Shown: positions 1 through 5,818 of the stretch, one piece after another
Layout: each line of letters opens with the position of its first letter
How positions within the stretch are numbered: the first letter of the stretch is position 1
Assembly (NCBI GenBank): GCA_945882005.1
Contig: CAMCWG010000193.1
Location: forward strand, 1-5,818
From: Bordetella parapertussis
GTDB lineage: Bacteria; Pseudomonadota; Gammaproteobacteria; Burkholderiales; Burkholderiaceae_B
DNA length: 5,818 bases
Direction: 5' to 3'
The notes under the pieces: model-generated
What the model was told of the DNA's origin: nothing
What the model saw: the letters and a program-made list of their open reading frames with translations, nothing else
The model's database searches: none
Made by a program: the position numbers and the translations under genes

Positions 1-989
1 AGAATAAGCCAAGGTGCTCGGTTACGCAGCGCCATCGTGACTGGTGCAAAAATATCTTCCTCTTGCATACCGGCGCGAGACAGCGCTTGTTCATCCGAGT
101 CTTCCCGGATCACATCAACCACCTCGGCGATGGTCACTCGGCCAACGAGTCGTCCGAGGTCATCAACGACTGGAGCCGAAACGAGATCGTAGCGCTCGAA
201 CGCGCCGGCAGCATCGGAGTCAGAGTCCAGTGGGCTGAGCGATAGATATTCAGTGCTCATCACCTGACGCACGTCCACTTCTGGTTCATTAACCAGTAGC
301 GCTGATAAGGTCAGAGTGCCTAAAAGTTTGTCCGAGCGATTCACGACAAAAATCTGATCGGTGTGGTCGGGTAGCTCTGGCAAACGCCTGAGGTAGCGCA
401 ATACAACTTCGAGTGTCACGTCTTCGCGTACGCGCACCATTTCGAAGTCCATGATGCCACCCACACTGTCTTCTGGGTAGCCCATGGCCTCAATCAAACG
501 AGCCCGCTCTTCAATGGTCAGACCCTTCTGCACTTCTGCCACCACATCAGCAGGTAAGTCAGGCGCTAAGTCTGCGAGTTCATCGGCATCCATGTTGCCG
601 GTTGCTGCGACGAGATCTTTGCGATCCATCGCTTCGATGAGCGACTCACGTACCCAGTCGTCCACTTCAAGAAGCACATCGGCGTCATGCTGTGCGCCGA
701 CCAAGCGCCAGATCATTTGGCGTTCGGCTTTTGGAACCGAGCTTAAGATGAAGGCAATATCGGCGGGGTGCAGATCGTTTACGAGTGCGGTGATTTCTGC
801 ATCGTGTTGACGTTGCAGTAACCCTTCGACCAAATCGGCTCGCTGGTCGTTTTCTTCTTGACGGTGGACGAGATTTTCTACGAGCTCGTGGCGTTGGAGC
901 AGCTCTTGCACTTTGGCGAGTGCCAGCTGAGCGTCCTCGGGGTCAAGTCGCCGAGCGGTGACGGGCACGTCAGGAGTTATTTGCGTCAT
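1..989 (-). CDS. mgtE: Magnesium transporter MgtE, N-terminal cytoplasmic part (truncated by window edge)
   Basis: Partial gene: 329 codons are visible, running off the left edge without a stop. MgtE is a homodimeric inner-membrane Mg2+ channel gated by its cytosolic Mg2+-sensing domains. Visible in order: a helical N-terminal extension (about 1-50, with LVENLVHRQ near 37-44), the MgtE N domain (about 50-165, with HPADIA at 74-79 and LAPDLPADV at 141-149), CBS domain 1 starting at YPEDSVGG (171-178) with MDFEMVRVRED (180-190), and CBS domain 2 to about 297, including APVVDDLGRLVG (272-283). The plug/connecting helix (about 298-325) follows, reaching RAPWLI at the very end. The five-helix pore domain lies outside the window (family usually about 450-490 aa). 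The start is the ATG at 989-987: the reading frame upstream meets a TGA at 1016-1014 with no other start between. There is no clear Shine-Dalgarno sequence. The stop of the yeiH-like gene is 57 bp upstream, so the gene may be read from that transcript. Family call is firm; whether the pore is intact cannot be seen. Confidence 0.95.
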   Translation of the reverse strand, partial: MTQITPDVPVTARRLDPEDAQLALAKVQELLQRHELVENLVHRQEENDQRADLVEGLLQRQHDAEITALVNDLHPADIAFILSSVPKAERQMIWRLVGAQHDADVLLEVDDWVRESLIEAMDRKDLVAATGNMDADELADLAPDLPADVVAEVQKGLTIEERARLIEAMGYPEDSVGGIMDFEMVRVREDVTLEVVLRYLRRLPELPDHTDQIFVVNRSDKLLGTLTLSALLVNEPEVDVRQVMSTEYLSLSPLDSDSDAAGAFERYDLVSAPVVDDLGRLVGRVTIAEVVDVIREDSDEQALSRAGMQEEDIFAPVTMALRNRAPWLI

Positions 990-1046
990 GGGAAGCCCGT
1001 GCCAACGAGAGGGTCAATAACTACGTGTAGCTCAAACCATGCAGAG

Positions 1047-2090
1047 TTAGGTCACGATCTTGACCAATGCATAGCCGCCGCATGCCAGCAGTATAAACAA
1101 GATCGCACCAAGTGCCATGACCCGGGGGCCGGCTTGGCGCATTTGGGCAAAGCGGGTCTCGATTCCCAGCGCAGTCATCGCCATCGTCAGGACAAAGATA
1201 TCAAGAGCGCGCAGTACTTGCAGCACATTCTGGGGAATGATCCCTGCCGAATTAATTAGTGCGAGCACTAGGAAACCGATCGCGAACCAAGGAATTGGCA
1301 GGCTAGGCTTCTTTGCCCCCGGTGCTGCTGCGGCGATTGCCGTGCGCTGCAGCCAAAGCCCAACTAAAAGCAGGATCGGGATCAGAAGCGCCACACGCGT
1401 CATTTTGACGATGGTCGCGATTTCTGTGGTGGCTGGGTCAATGTTGCTGGCGGAAGCTACCACTTGTGCGACCTCATGCACCGCACCGCCCAAGAAAATC
1501 CCAAACGCCCGTGTGTCCATATCTATCCAGCCGGCTTGGTATAGCAGGGGATACAGGAACATAGAAATCGTACCGAACAGAACCACGGTGGCCACAGCCA
1601 CGGCGCTTTTGTGTGGCGCCGATTTGAGCGTAGATTCAAAAGCTAAGACGGCGGCTGCTCCGCAGACTGCACTGCCAGAGGCTGTCAGCATGGCGGTGTC
1701 GCGATCGAGTTTGAGTACGCGCGTGCCGATCCAAGTACCTAAAACTAGGATGCCGAAAACGATTCCAACTGACACGATGAGCCCGGGTAGGCCGACCTCA
1801 ATGATTTGCTGAATGCTGATGTTGAGGCCGTAAAACGCCACGGCGACGCGCAATAGCCTGCGCGCGGTGAAGTGGACGCCTGCACCCCATTCGGCGGGCA
1901 TGTTTCCACGAAAAAAATTGCCATAGACCATGCCACAGACAATTCCTACGACCAGAGGACTAAAGCCCAGGGTTTTGATGAAGGGGATACCAGCTAGCTG
2001 AACGACTGCAGCGGCTAAAAGCCCAACAAAGAGCATCCCGTTGAGTTTGTCGCGCCAGGGAGAGGCGCTCGTGGGGGTAGGTTGGGACAT
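1047..2090 (-). CDS. yeiH: YeiH/UPF0324-family putative sulfate exporter, multi-pass membrane protein
   Basis: 347-residue inner-membrane protein of the YeiH family (Cons_hypoth698, PF03601; 'putative sulfate exporter'). Length is typical of the family (about 330-350). After a short polar N-terminus (1-16) it is built of about ten hydrophobic segments, roughly 18-36, 42-58, 80-95, 101-124, 135-151, 161-185, 195-213, 233-248, 266-285, 295-310 and 322-344 (boundaries by eye). Family hallmarks are GSAVCGAAA at 139-147, GGAVHEVAQVVA at 201-212 and KMTRV at 229-233. The charged stretch around 258-262 is a likely loop. In enterobacteria yeiH is controlled by the LysR regulator YeiE and has been tied to sulfite stress, and related genes sit in sulfonate-use loci; the actual substrate here is unproven. 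No regulator gene is adjacent. It starts at ATG 2090-2088, with an in-frame TAA seven codons upstream and no alternative start. It lies 53 bp downstream of the amidohydrolase and 57 bp upstream of mgtE on the same strand. Confidence 0.9.
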   Translation of the reverse strand: MSQPTPTSASPWRDKLNGMLFVGLLAAAVVQLAGIPFIKTLGFSPLVVGIVCGMVYGNFFRGNMPAEWGAGVHFTARRLLRVAVAFYGLNISIQQIIEVGLPGLIVSVGIVFGILVLGTWIGTRVLKLDRDTAMLTASGSAVCGAAAVLAFESTLKSAPHKSAVAVATVVLFGTISMFLYPLLYQAGWIDMDTRAFGIFLGGAVHEVAQVVASASNIDPATTEIATIVKMTRVALLIPILLLVGLWLQRTAIAAAAPGAKKPSLPIPWFAIGFLVLALINSAGIIPQNVLQVLRALDIFVLTMAMTALGIETRFAQMRQAGPRVMALGAILFILLACGGYALVKIVT

Positions 2091-2143
2091 ACGTGGATGA
2101 CCGGCTGTTTAAGAATGACCGAGATACTACTCCGATATTCGGC

Positions 2144-3337
2144 TTATCGCTTAAACCAGTTTTCGGCTAATTTGACCCAGTAGGTGGCGCCCAGTGGTAG
2201 TAAGTCGTCATTAAAGTCGTACGAACCATTGTGCAGCATGCATGGCCCTAACCCGTGGCCTGCATCCCGATGGTCTCCCATGCCGTTGCCGATCCAAACG
2301 TAGCACCCCGGCACCTCTTGGAGCATGAAGGCAAAGTCTTCTGCACCCATCGTGGGCACGACATGGTCGTTTACTTGTTCGGTGCCAACGATTTCACGCA
2401 TCACCTCGACACAAAACGCCGTCTCAGCTGGGTGATTAATGGTTGGGGGGTAAACCCGATTAAAAGAGAAATCAACCTCTGCACCCATCGCTGCAGCGGT
2501 GTGTTGAGCTACCTCACGCATACGCCTTTCAATTAGATCGAGCGTTTCCAGAGTGAAGGTCCGCACCGTGCCGGCCATGATAGCGTCGGTAGGAATGACG
2601 TTGTCTGCACTACCGGCATGAATTTGGGTAATGCTCAGTACGGCAGCCTCTAGCGGGTGGCGGTTGCGTGTGATGATGGTTTGTAGCGACTGGGCGATTT
2701 GTACGGCAGTCATCACGGGATCAACGCCCAGATGGGGCATGGCGCCGTGGCCACCTTTGCCGCGTACTTTGATCGAGAAACGGTTACTCGATCCCATAAT
2801 GGGACCGGCCGTGATGCCGAACTGCCCAACAGGTAAGCCCGGCCAGTTGTGCATGCCGAAAACCGCTTCCATGGGAAATTTGCTAAAGAGACCGTCGTCC
2901 ATCATGCGCTTAGCTCCAGCGCCACCTTCTTCGGCGGGCTGGAAAATCGCGTAAACCGTGCCGTCAAAATTCTTGTTCTCGGCTAAATACCGCGCAGCGT
3001 TAAGCAGCATCGCGGTATGTCCATCGTGCCCGCAGCCGTGCATTTTCCCTGCGTTGCGGCTGGCATGCTCAAAGGTGTTGAGCTCTTGCATAGGCAGTGC
3101 GTCGATATCGGCGCGCAGTCCGATCGCGCGTGTGCCTGCCGTGCGGCCCGTAATGATGCCTACGACACCCGTCCCGCCCAAGCCGCGGTGCACGGGAATT
3201 CCCCATTTTTGCAAGGTCTCGGCCACGACGTCAGCGGTCCGATGCTCTTCGTAGCAAAGTTCCGGATGGGCATGGATATCCCGTCGGATGGCTTGAATTT
3301 CGGATTGCCAGTTCAAAAAGGGCTCGAGAAGTTTCAT
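2144..3337 (-). CDS. M20D-family metallo-amidohydrolase (hippurate hydrolase / N-acyl-amino-acid hydrolase type)
   Basis: 397-residue cytosolic amidohydrolase of peptidase family M20, subfamily D (hippuricase, N-acetyl-amino-acid and IAA-amino-acid hydrolases), which cleaves an N-acyl amide bond using a dinuclear metal centre. The N-terminus IRRDIHAHPELCYEE (17-31) is characteristic. Expected metal ligands are all present: GCGHDGH at 101-107 (Cys102, His104), PAEEGG at 134-139 (Glu136 catalytic base, Glu137 ligand), MHNWPG at 162-167 (His163) and LHNGSYDFND at 368-377 (His369). The inserted dimerisation (lid) domain spans about 183-295 and carries GKGGHGAMPH (193-202), whose His197 is expected to act across the dimer. 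I chose the ATG at 3337-3335 because MKLLEPFLNW matches the usual start of these proteins; a TTG seven codons upstream (3358-3356) would give MFSKVNC plus the same protein and is less likely. An imperfect inverted repeat overlaps that upstream segment. The natural substrate cannot be read from sequence, so I give no gene symbol. First gene of the leftward group, divergent from fadD. Confidence 0.93.
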   Translation of the reverse strand: MKLLEPFLNWQSEIQAIRRDIHAHPELCYEEHRTADVVAETLQKWGIPVHRGLGGTGVVGIITGRTAGTRAIGLRADIDALPMQELNTFEHASRNAGKMHGCGHDGHTAMLLNAARYLAENKNFDGTVYAIFQPAEEGGAGAKRMMDDGLFSKFPMEAVFGMHNWPGLPVGQFGITAGPIMGSSNRFSIKVRGKGGHGAMPHLGVDPVMTAVQIAQSLQTIITRNRHPLEAAVLSITQIHAGSADNVIPTDAIMAGTVRTFTLETLDLIERRMREVAQHTAAAMGAEVDFSFNRVYPPTINHPAETAFCVEVMREIVGTEQVNDHVVPTMGAEDFAFMLQEVPGCYVWIGNGMGDHRDAGHGLGPCMLHNGSYDFNDDLLPLGATYWVKLAENWFKR

Positions 3338-3421
3338 GCAATTCACTTTAGAGAACAATGTCTAACAGTATTATCGATGAAAATGACGATCTAAACCTAT
3401 AACTTAAATTGGCGATAGACC
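3338..3421. promoter_or_regulatory. Divergent intergenic region, presumed promoters for the amidohydrolase group and for fadD
   Basis: This 84-bp AT-rich gap separates divergently transcribed genes, so both leading promoters should lie here or reach into the flanking coding sequence. Leftward, GATAAT (3375-3370 on the minus strand) is a reasonable -10 box; it would place the transcript start near 3363 and leave a leader of about 25 nt before the ATG at 3337. Rightward, TATAAC at 3398-3403 is a possible -10, giving a very short leader of about 12 nt before the fadD ATG at 3422. Neither has a good -35 hexamer at standard spacing, so either an activator is used or the boxes are misassigned. Neither start has a strong Shine-Dalgarno sequence. 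The role as promoter region is inferred mainly from gene orientation. Confidence 0.45.
3348..3365. repeat. Imperfect inverted repeat TTAGA-N8-TCTAA, possible operator
   Basis: The 18-bp element has perfect 5-bp arms, TTAGA at 3348-3352 and TCTAA at 3361-3365, and one further matching pair inside (6 of 9 pairs in total). It lies 11 bp upstream of the amidohydrolase ATG and just downstream of the candidate leftward -10 box, a position typical of a repressor operator. A match of this quality can arise by chance in AT-rich DNA, and no regulator gene is present in the window to pair with it. Confidence 0.25.
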
Positions 3422-5089
3422 ATGAAGTCACCATGGATTAACAACTACCCAGAGGGCGTACCGTCGACGATCTCTACAGACGGCTATGCCTCGTTTGTCG
3501 ATTTGCTCGAACAGGCCTGCAAGCGCTTCGGCCCACGGACCGCGGTGCAATCGTTTGGTGTGGGCCTGACTTACACCAAACTTGAAGAGGAGGCTGCATC
3601 CTTTGCCAAGTGGTTGCAATCCCTCAGGTTGGATGCTGGCGCACGCGTCGCCTTGATGATGCCCAACGTGCTGGCGTACCCCGTGGCGCTATTCGGGGCA
3701 CTCAAAGCTGGTTGCGTTGTCGTCAATGTGAACCCTCTCTGCACACCACGCGAGCTGGGCGTACAGCTACGTGATAGCGGGGCGAGCGTCATTGTGGTCT
3801 TTGAAAGCGTGGCGGATACGCTCGAACAAGTGACGGATTGTGAGGGGTTGCTGCACCGGGTGGTCGTTTCCCCTGGAGACATGCTGGGACCAATTAAATC
3901 TAGTGTCATTAATTTTGGTGCACGGCATATCAAAAAACTGGGACCAAAAAAGCCGATGGCTAATGCCTGGCCCTGGCGGTTTGTACTTAGGCTCGGTCGC
4001 GATTTATCTTGGCAGGCGCCTAGTATTTCGATGGATGATCTTGCTGCCTTGCAATACACGGGTGGCACAACAGGCTCACCCCGTGGAGCCATGCTGACGC
4101 ATCGCAATCTCGTGTCTAACGTTTTGCAAGTTGAGGCCGTGGCGCAACCCGCTTTGGGTGCTTTGTTGCCTAGGCCACTGACCATGCTTACCGCTTTGCC
4201 GCTTTACCACGTGTTTGCGATGACCGTCTGTGGCTTCTATGCCCTACATGCCGGAATGAAAAGCGTCCTGGTGATTAATCCTCGTGATCGTGCATCACTG
4301 CTACATGCCTGGCGTAAAGATCCGCCACACGTGTTTCCTGGTGTGAACACTTTGTTTAACGCCTTGCTCAATGAACCTCAGTTTTCGACGCTGGATTTCA
4401 GCTCGTTACGTCTGGCATTTGGGGGCGGCATGGCCATTCAGCAAGCCGTGGCCCAGCGCTGGGTGGGCGTGACGGGACGCCCTTTAATTGAAGGTTACGG
4501 GCTGTCCGAGACGTCGCCAGTGGTCACCGCGAATCCAACGAATGCAACGGCTTACTCTGGCAGCATTGGCTTGCCCTTGCCCTCGACTGAGGTCTGTATC
4601 GTCGATGAGCAGGGCTCCCCTGTTGCCACGGGTGAGCGTGGTGAAATCGCTGTGCAAGGGCCTCAGGTGATGCGAGGCTACTGGAACGCAGCGACGGATA
4701 CACACAATGTGATGACGCCAGACGGATTTTTCCGGACTGGCGACATTGGCTATATGGACGAGCAGGGCTATGTATTTTTGGTTGATCGTAAAAAAGATTT
4801 GATTGTTGTGTCCGGTTTTAATGTTTATCCCAGTGAGGTGGAGGCAGTTGTATCGAGCCATCCCGGAGTGTTGGAATGTGCGGCAGTCGGTGTGCCTGAT
4901 AACGTCTCGGGCGAGGCTGTCAAGCTATTTGTCGTGCCTTCAGATCCGTTGCTCAACCAAGAGGCCGTTCAAGAATGGTGTGTCCGTGAACTAAGTCGCT
5001 ATAAATGTCCGCGGATGATTGAGTTCCGCACTGAGCTTCCAAAAAGCAATGTGGGCAAAATTTTGCGGCGAGCCCTGCGCGAGCAATGA
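3422..5089 (+). CDS. fadD: Long-chain fatty acid--CoA ligase, FadD type
   Basis: 555-residue ATP-dependent acyl-CoA synthetase (E. coli FadD is 561), membrane-associated on the cytosolic side; it forms acyl-AMP and then acyl-CoA, feeding beta-oxidation or lipid synthesis. The N-terminus (PWINNYPEGVP, 4-14) has the FadD style. Adenylate-forming motifs in order: phosphate-binding loop YTGGTTGSPRGAMLTH at 212-227, GYGLSETSP at 358-366, RTGD at 438-441 (ribose-binding Asp441), hinge/A8 region DRKKDLIVVSGFNVYP at 455-470 and the C-terminal catalytic-lysine motif PKSNVGK at 540-546 (Lys546). The insertion GARHIKKLGPKKP (about 166-178) corresponds to the basic region before the P-loop in FadD. Oddity: position 221 of the P-loop is Arg where FadD proteins usually have Lys (TTGxxKGA). 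Start is ATG 3422; an in-frame TAG two codons upstream (3416-3418) excludes a longer product. The stop overlaps the start of the MnmC-like gene as ATGA. Function as acyl-CoA ligase is firm; chain-length preference is not readable. Confidence 0.93.
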   Translation: MKSPWINNYPEGVPSTISTDGYASFVDLLEQACKRFGPRTAVQSFGVGLTYTKLEEEAASFAKWLQSLRLDAGARVALMMPNVLAYPVALFGALKAGCVVVNVNPLCTPRELGVQLRDSGASVIVVFESVADTLEQVTDCEGLLHRVVVSPGDMLGPIKSSVINFGARHIKKLGPKKPMANAWPWRFVLRLGRDLSWQAPSISMDDLAALQYTGGTTGSPRGAMLTHRNLVSNVLQVEAVAQPALGALLPRPLTMLTALPLYHVFAMTVCGFYALHAGMKSVLVINPRDRASLLHAWRKDPPHVFPGVNTLFNALLNEPQFSTLDFSSLRLAFGGGMAIQQAVAQRWVGVTGRPLIEGYGLSETSPVVTANPTNATAYSGSIGLPLPSTEVCIVDEQGSPVATGERGEIAVQGPQVMRGYWNAATDTHNVMTPDGFFRTGDIGYMDEQGYVFLVDRKKDLIVVSGFNVYPSEVEAVVSSHPGVLECAAVGVPDNVSGEAVKLFVVPSDPLLNQEAVQEWCVRELSRYKCPRMIEFRTELPKSNVGKILRRALREQ

Positions 5090-5818
5090 TCTTGTGCGCA
5101 TCTGTAATTGCTGCGCTGGGAGTGCCTCAAGTTTGGGCTGGGCAAAGCACCTATACAGTCATTGATGCTGACTTTAAGGATGGACGTTTTTTCTTGCATC
5201 TGTGGGATGCCTGGCGTCGAGATCCTGATCGCAGTCGACGCCTCCATGTGGTCGGCTTACTGCCTCGGCTGAGCGATTCGAAAGTGTTGCGTGAGCGCTT
5301 GCTGCAGGCCTGTCCTGCGGAGATGGCCTCAAGTGTGCATCAGTTAGCGGATGTATGGCCACTGAACCTCTTAGGTATGCACCGCCTTGAGTTTGAGGGC
5401 TTGCGCATTACCCTTACCTTGGCCGTCGGAGAAGCGTCCACACTGTTGCAGCGTTTGTCGGTGAGGGCTGATGCGTTGGTGCTTTCTTCCGCTGTGCGTT
5501 CTGCTGCGCATGAGGATGTCGAGGCGATGTTCGCCACAGCGAAACGACTATTGGTGCCGCACGGTAAGCTCGTCATGCCTTGGCTGGAGGGTAATGAGCA
5601 AGCGACCTCGCTGTGGGCGCAAGGCGCAGTGCACGATGGCGTGTGGTCATCGATGCCTCGCGCGACAACAACCTCTAGGATATCGCCTCAGGAGCGCCCG
5701 CTCAGTGCGGTCGTTGTCGGAGGTGGGTTTGCAGGAGCCGGTATTGCGCATGCGATGGCTTTACGCGGCTGGAGCGTCACAGTTCTTGAAGCGTCTGAGG
5801 CTGAGCGGGGGCCACATC
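5086..5818 (+). CDS. mnmC: MnmC-like tRNA wobble-uridine enzyme with degenerate methyltransferase half (truncated by window edge)
   Basis: Partial gene: 244 codons visible, open at the right edge. Bifunctional MnmC joins a SAM-dependent methyltransferase (MnmC1: nm5U to mnm5U) to a FAD oxidoreductase (MnmC2: cmnm5U to nm5U), acting on U34 after MnmE/MnmG. Residues 1-165 follow the MnmC1 domain: LGVPQVWAG (11-19) matches the GNGLPxRWxG segment, LWDAWRRDPDRSRRLH (39-54) and WPLNLLGMHRLEFEG (91-105) are recognisable landmarks. The oxidoreductase half begins near 206 with an intact Rossmann dinucleotide motif, VVVGGGFAGAG (209-219), ending in acidic Glu235. Oddities: the family's GFGxGxNF SAM loop reads DFKDGRFF (29-36), the expected acidic SAM-ribose residue is Leu59, and the DGFAPxxN catalytic motif reads SSAVRSAA (134-141). 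About 45-50 N-terminal residues are absent. The frame upstream has no start before a TGA at 5032-5034, so ATG 5086, overlapping the fadD stop as ATGA, is the first possible start and suggests translational coupling. Alternatively it is only an FAD oxidoreductase with a non-enzymatic N-domain. The comparison is from memory of the family. Confidence 0.8.
   Translation, partial: MILCASVIAALGVPQVWAGQSTYTVIDADFKDGRFFLHLWDAWRRDPDRSRRLHVVGLLPRLSDSKVLRERLLQACPAEMASSVHQLADVWPLNLLGMHRLEFEGLRITLTLAVGEASTLLQRLSVRADALVLSSAVRSAAHEDVEAMFATAKRLLVPHGKLVMPWLEGNEQATSLWAQGAVHDGVWSSMPRATTTSRISPQERPLSAVVVGGGFAGAGIAHAMALRGWSVTVLEASEAERGPH

Noticed and set aside
990..1046. Mg2+ riboswitch (M-box) upstream of mgtE
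   Set aside because: The gap is 57 bp, far too short for a full M-box, and no comparable structure is visible.
858..1259. 133-codon plus-strand open frame spanning the mgtE start and the yeiH end
   Set aside because: Crosses the ends of two well-supported minus-strand genes and has no recognisable protein features.
1117..1812. 231-codon open frame on the plus strand
   Set aside because: Lies entirely antisense to the clearly recognisable YeiH-family gene; its translation is rich in Ser, Thr and Arg with no family resemblance, as expected for a mirror frame.
2131..2142. CCGATATTCGG as a terminator between the amidohydrolase and yeiH genes
   Set aside because: The stem is only 4 bp with a 3-nt loop and no T-run follows in the direction of transcription, so it does not support a terminator.
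3356..3358. TTG as the start of the amidohydrolase (adds MFSKVNC)
   Set aside because: The extra residues are not typical of the family, whereas the ATG at 3337 gives the usual MKLLEP-type start; the TTG also falls inside a possible operator.
3571..4185. 204-codon open frame on the minus strand
   Set aside because: Antisense to the FadD coding sequence, low-complexity Ser/Thr/Arg-rich translation, no recognisable domain.
5086..5145. Signal-peptide-like N-terminus (MILCASVIAALGVPQVWAG) on the last gene
   Set aside because: It resembles a short hydrophobic leader ending in an Ala-x-Ala-like site, but the same residues align with the internal GNGLPxRWxG segment of cytosolic MnmC, and the rest of the protein is a tRNA-enzyme fold.

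Overview
The window looks like chromosomal DNA of a betaproteobacterium, most likely Burkholderiales close to the Alcaligenaceae. This rests on the flavour of the proteins (an MgtE with the 'DSVGG(I)MDFEMVRVREDVTLEVVLRYLRR' type of first CBS region, given here only as a description of positions 175-202, an E. coli-like FadD, an MnmC-type tRNA enzyme), on dense gene packing and on moderate GC content judged by eye. No database search was possible, so the taxon is an inference.

Layout. There are five protein genes in two divergent groups around an 84-bp gap (3338-3421). Leftward: an M20D amidohydrolase (2144-3337), a YeiH-family membrane protein (1047-2090) and the first two thirds of a magnesium transporter/channel MgtE (runs off the left edge, 1-989). 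Gaps between them are 53 and 57 bp, with no convincing terminator, so co-transcription is possible. Rightward: a FadD-type long-chain acyl-CoA synthetase (3422-5089), then an MnmC-like gene (starts 5086, runs off the right edge), joined by a 4-base ATGA overlap. No RNA gene, mobile element, CRISPR array or long repeat was seen. All gaps are shorter than 100 bp.

How the genes fit together. They are mostly housekeeping or nutritional functions with no obvious single pathway: Mg2+ uptake, anion (sulfate/sulfite?) export, amide hydrolysis, fatty-acid activation, and wobble-uridine modification of tRNA. The amidohydrolase and the YeiH-like exporter might be functionally linked, but this is speculative.

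The most notable observation is the MnmC-like gene. Its first ~200 residues align recognisably with the methyltransferase (MnmC1) half of bifunctional MnmC. However, about 45-50 N-terminal residues of the family are missing, and every SAM-binding or catalytic motif that I would expect has been replaced. The FAD-binding start of the oxidoreductase half (MnmC2) is intact. It looks like a bifunctional enzyme whose methyltransferase half has decayed or been repurposed, which predicts altered tRNA modification (nm5(s2)U rather than mnm5(s2)U) or a separate, replacing methyltransferase. Otherwise the window is ordinary; I saw no convincing new multi-gene system.
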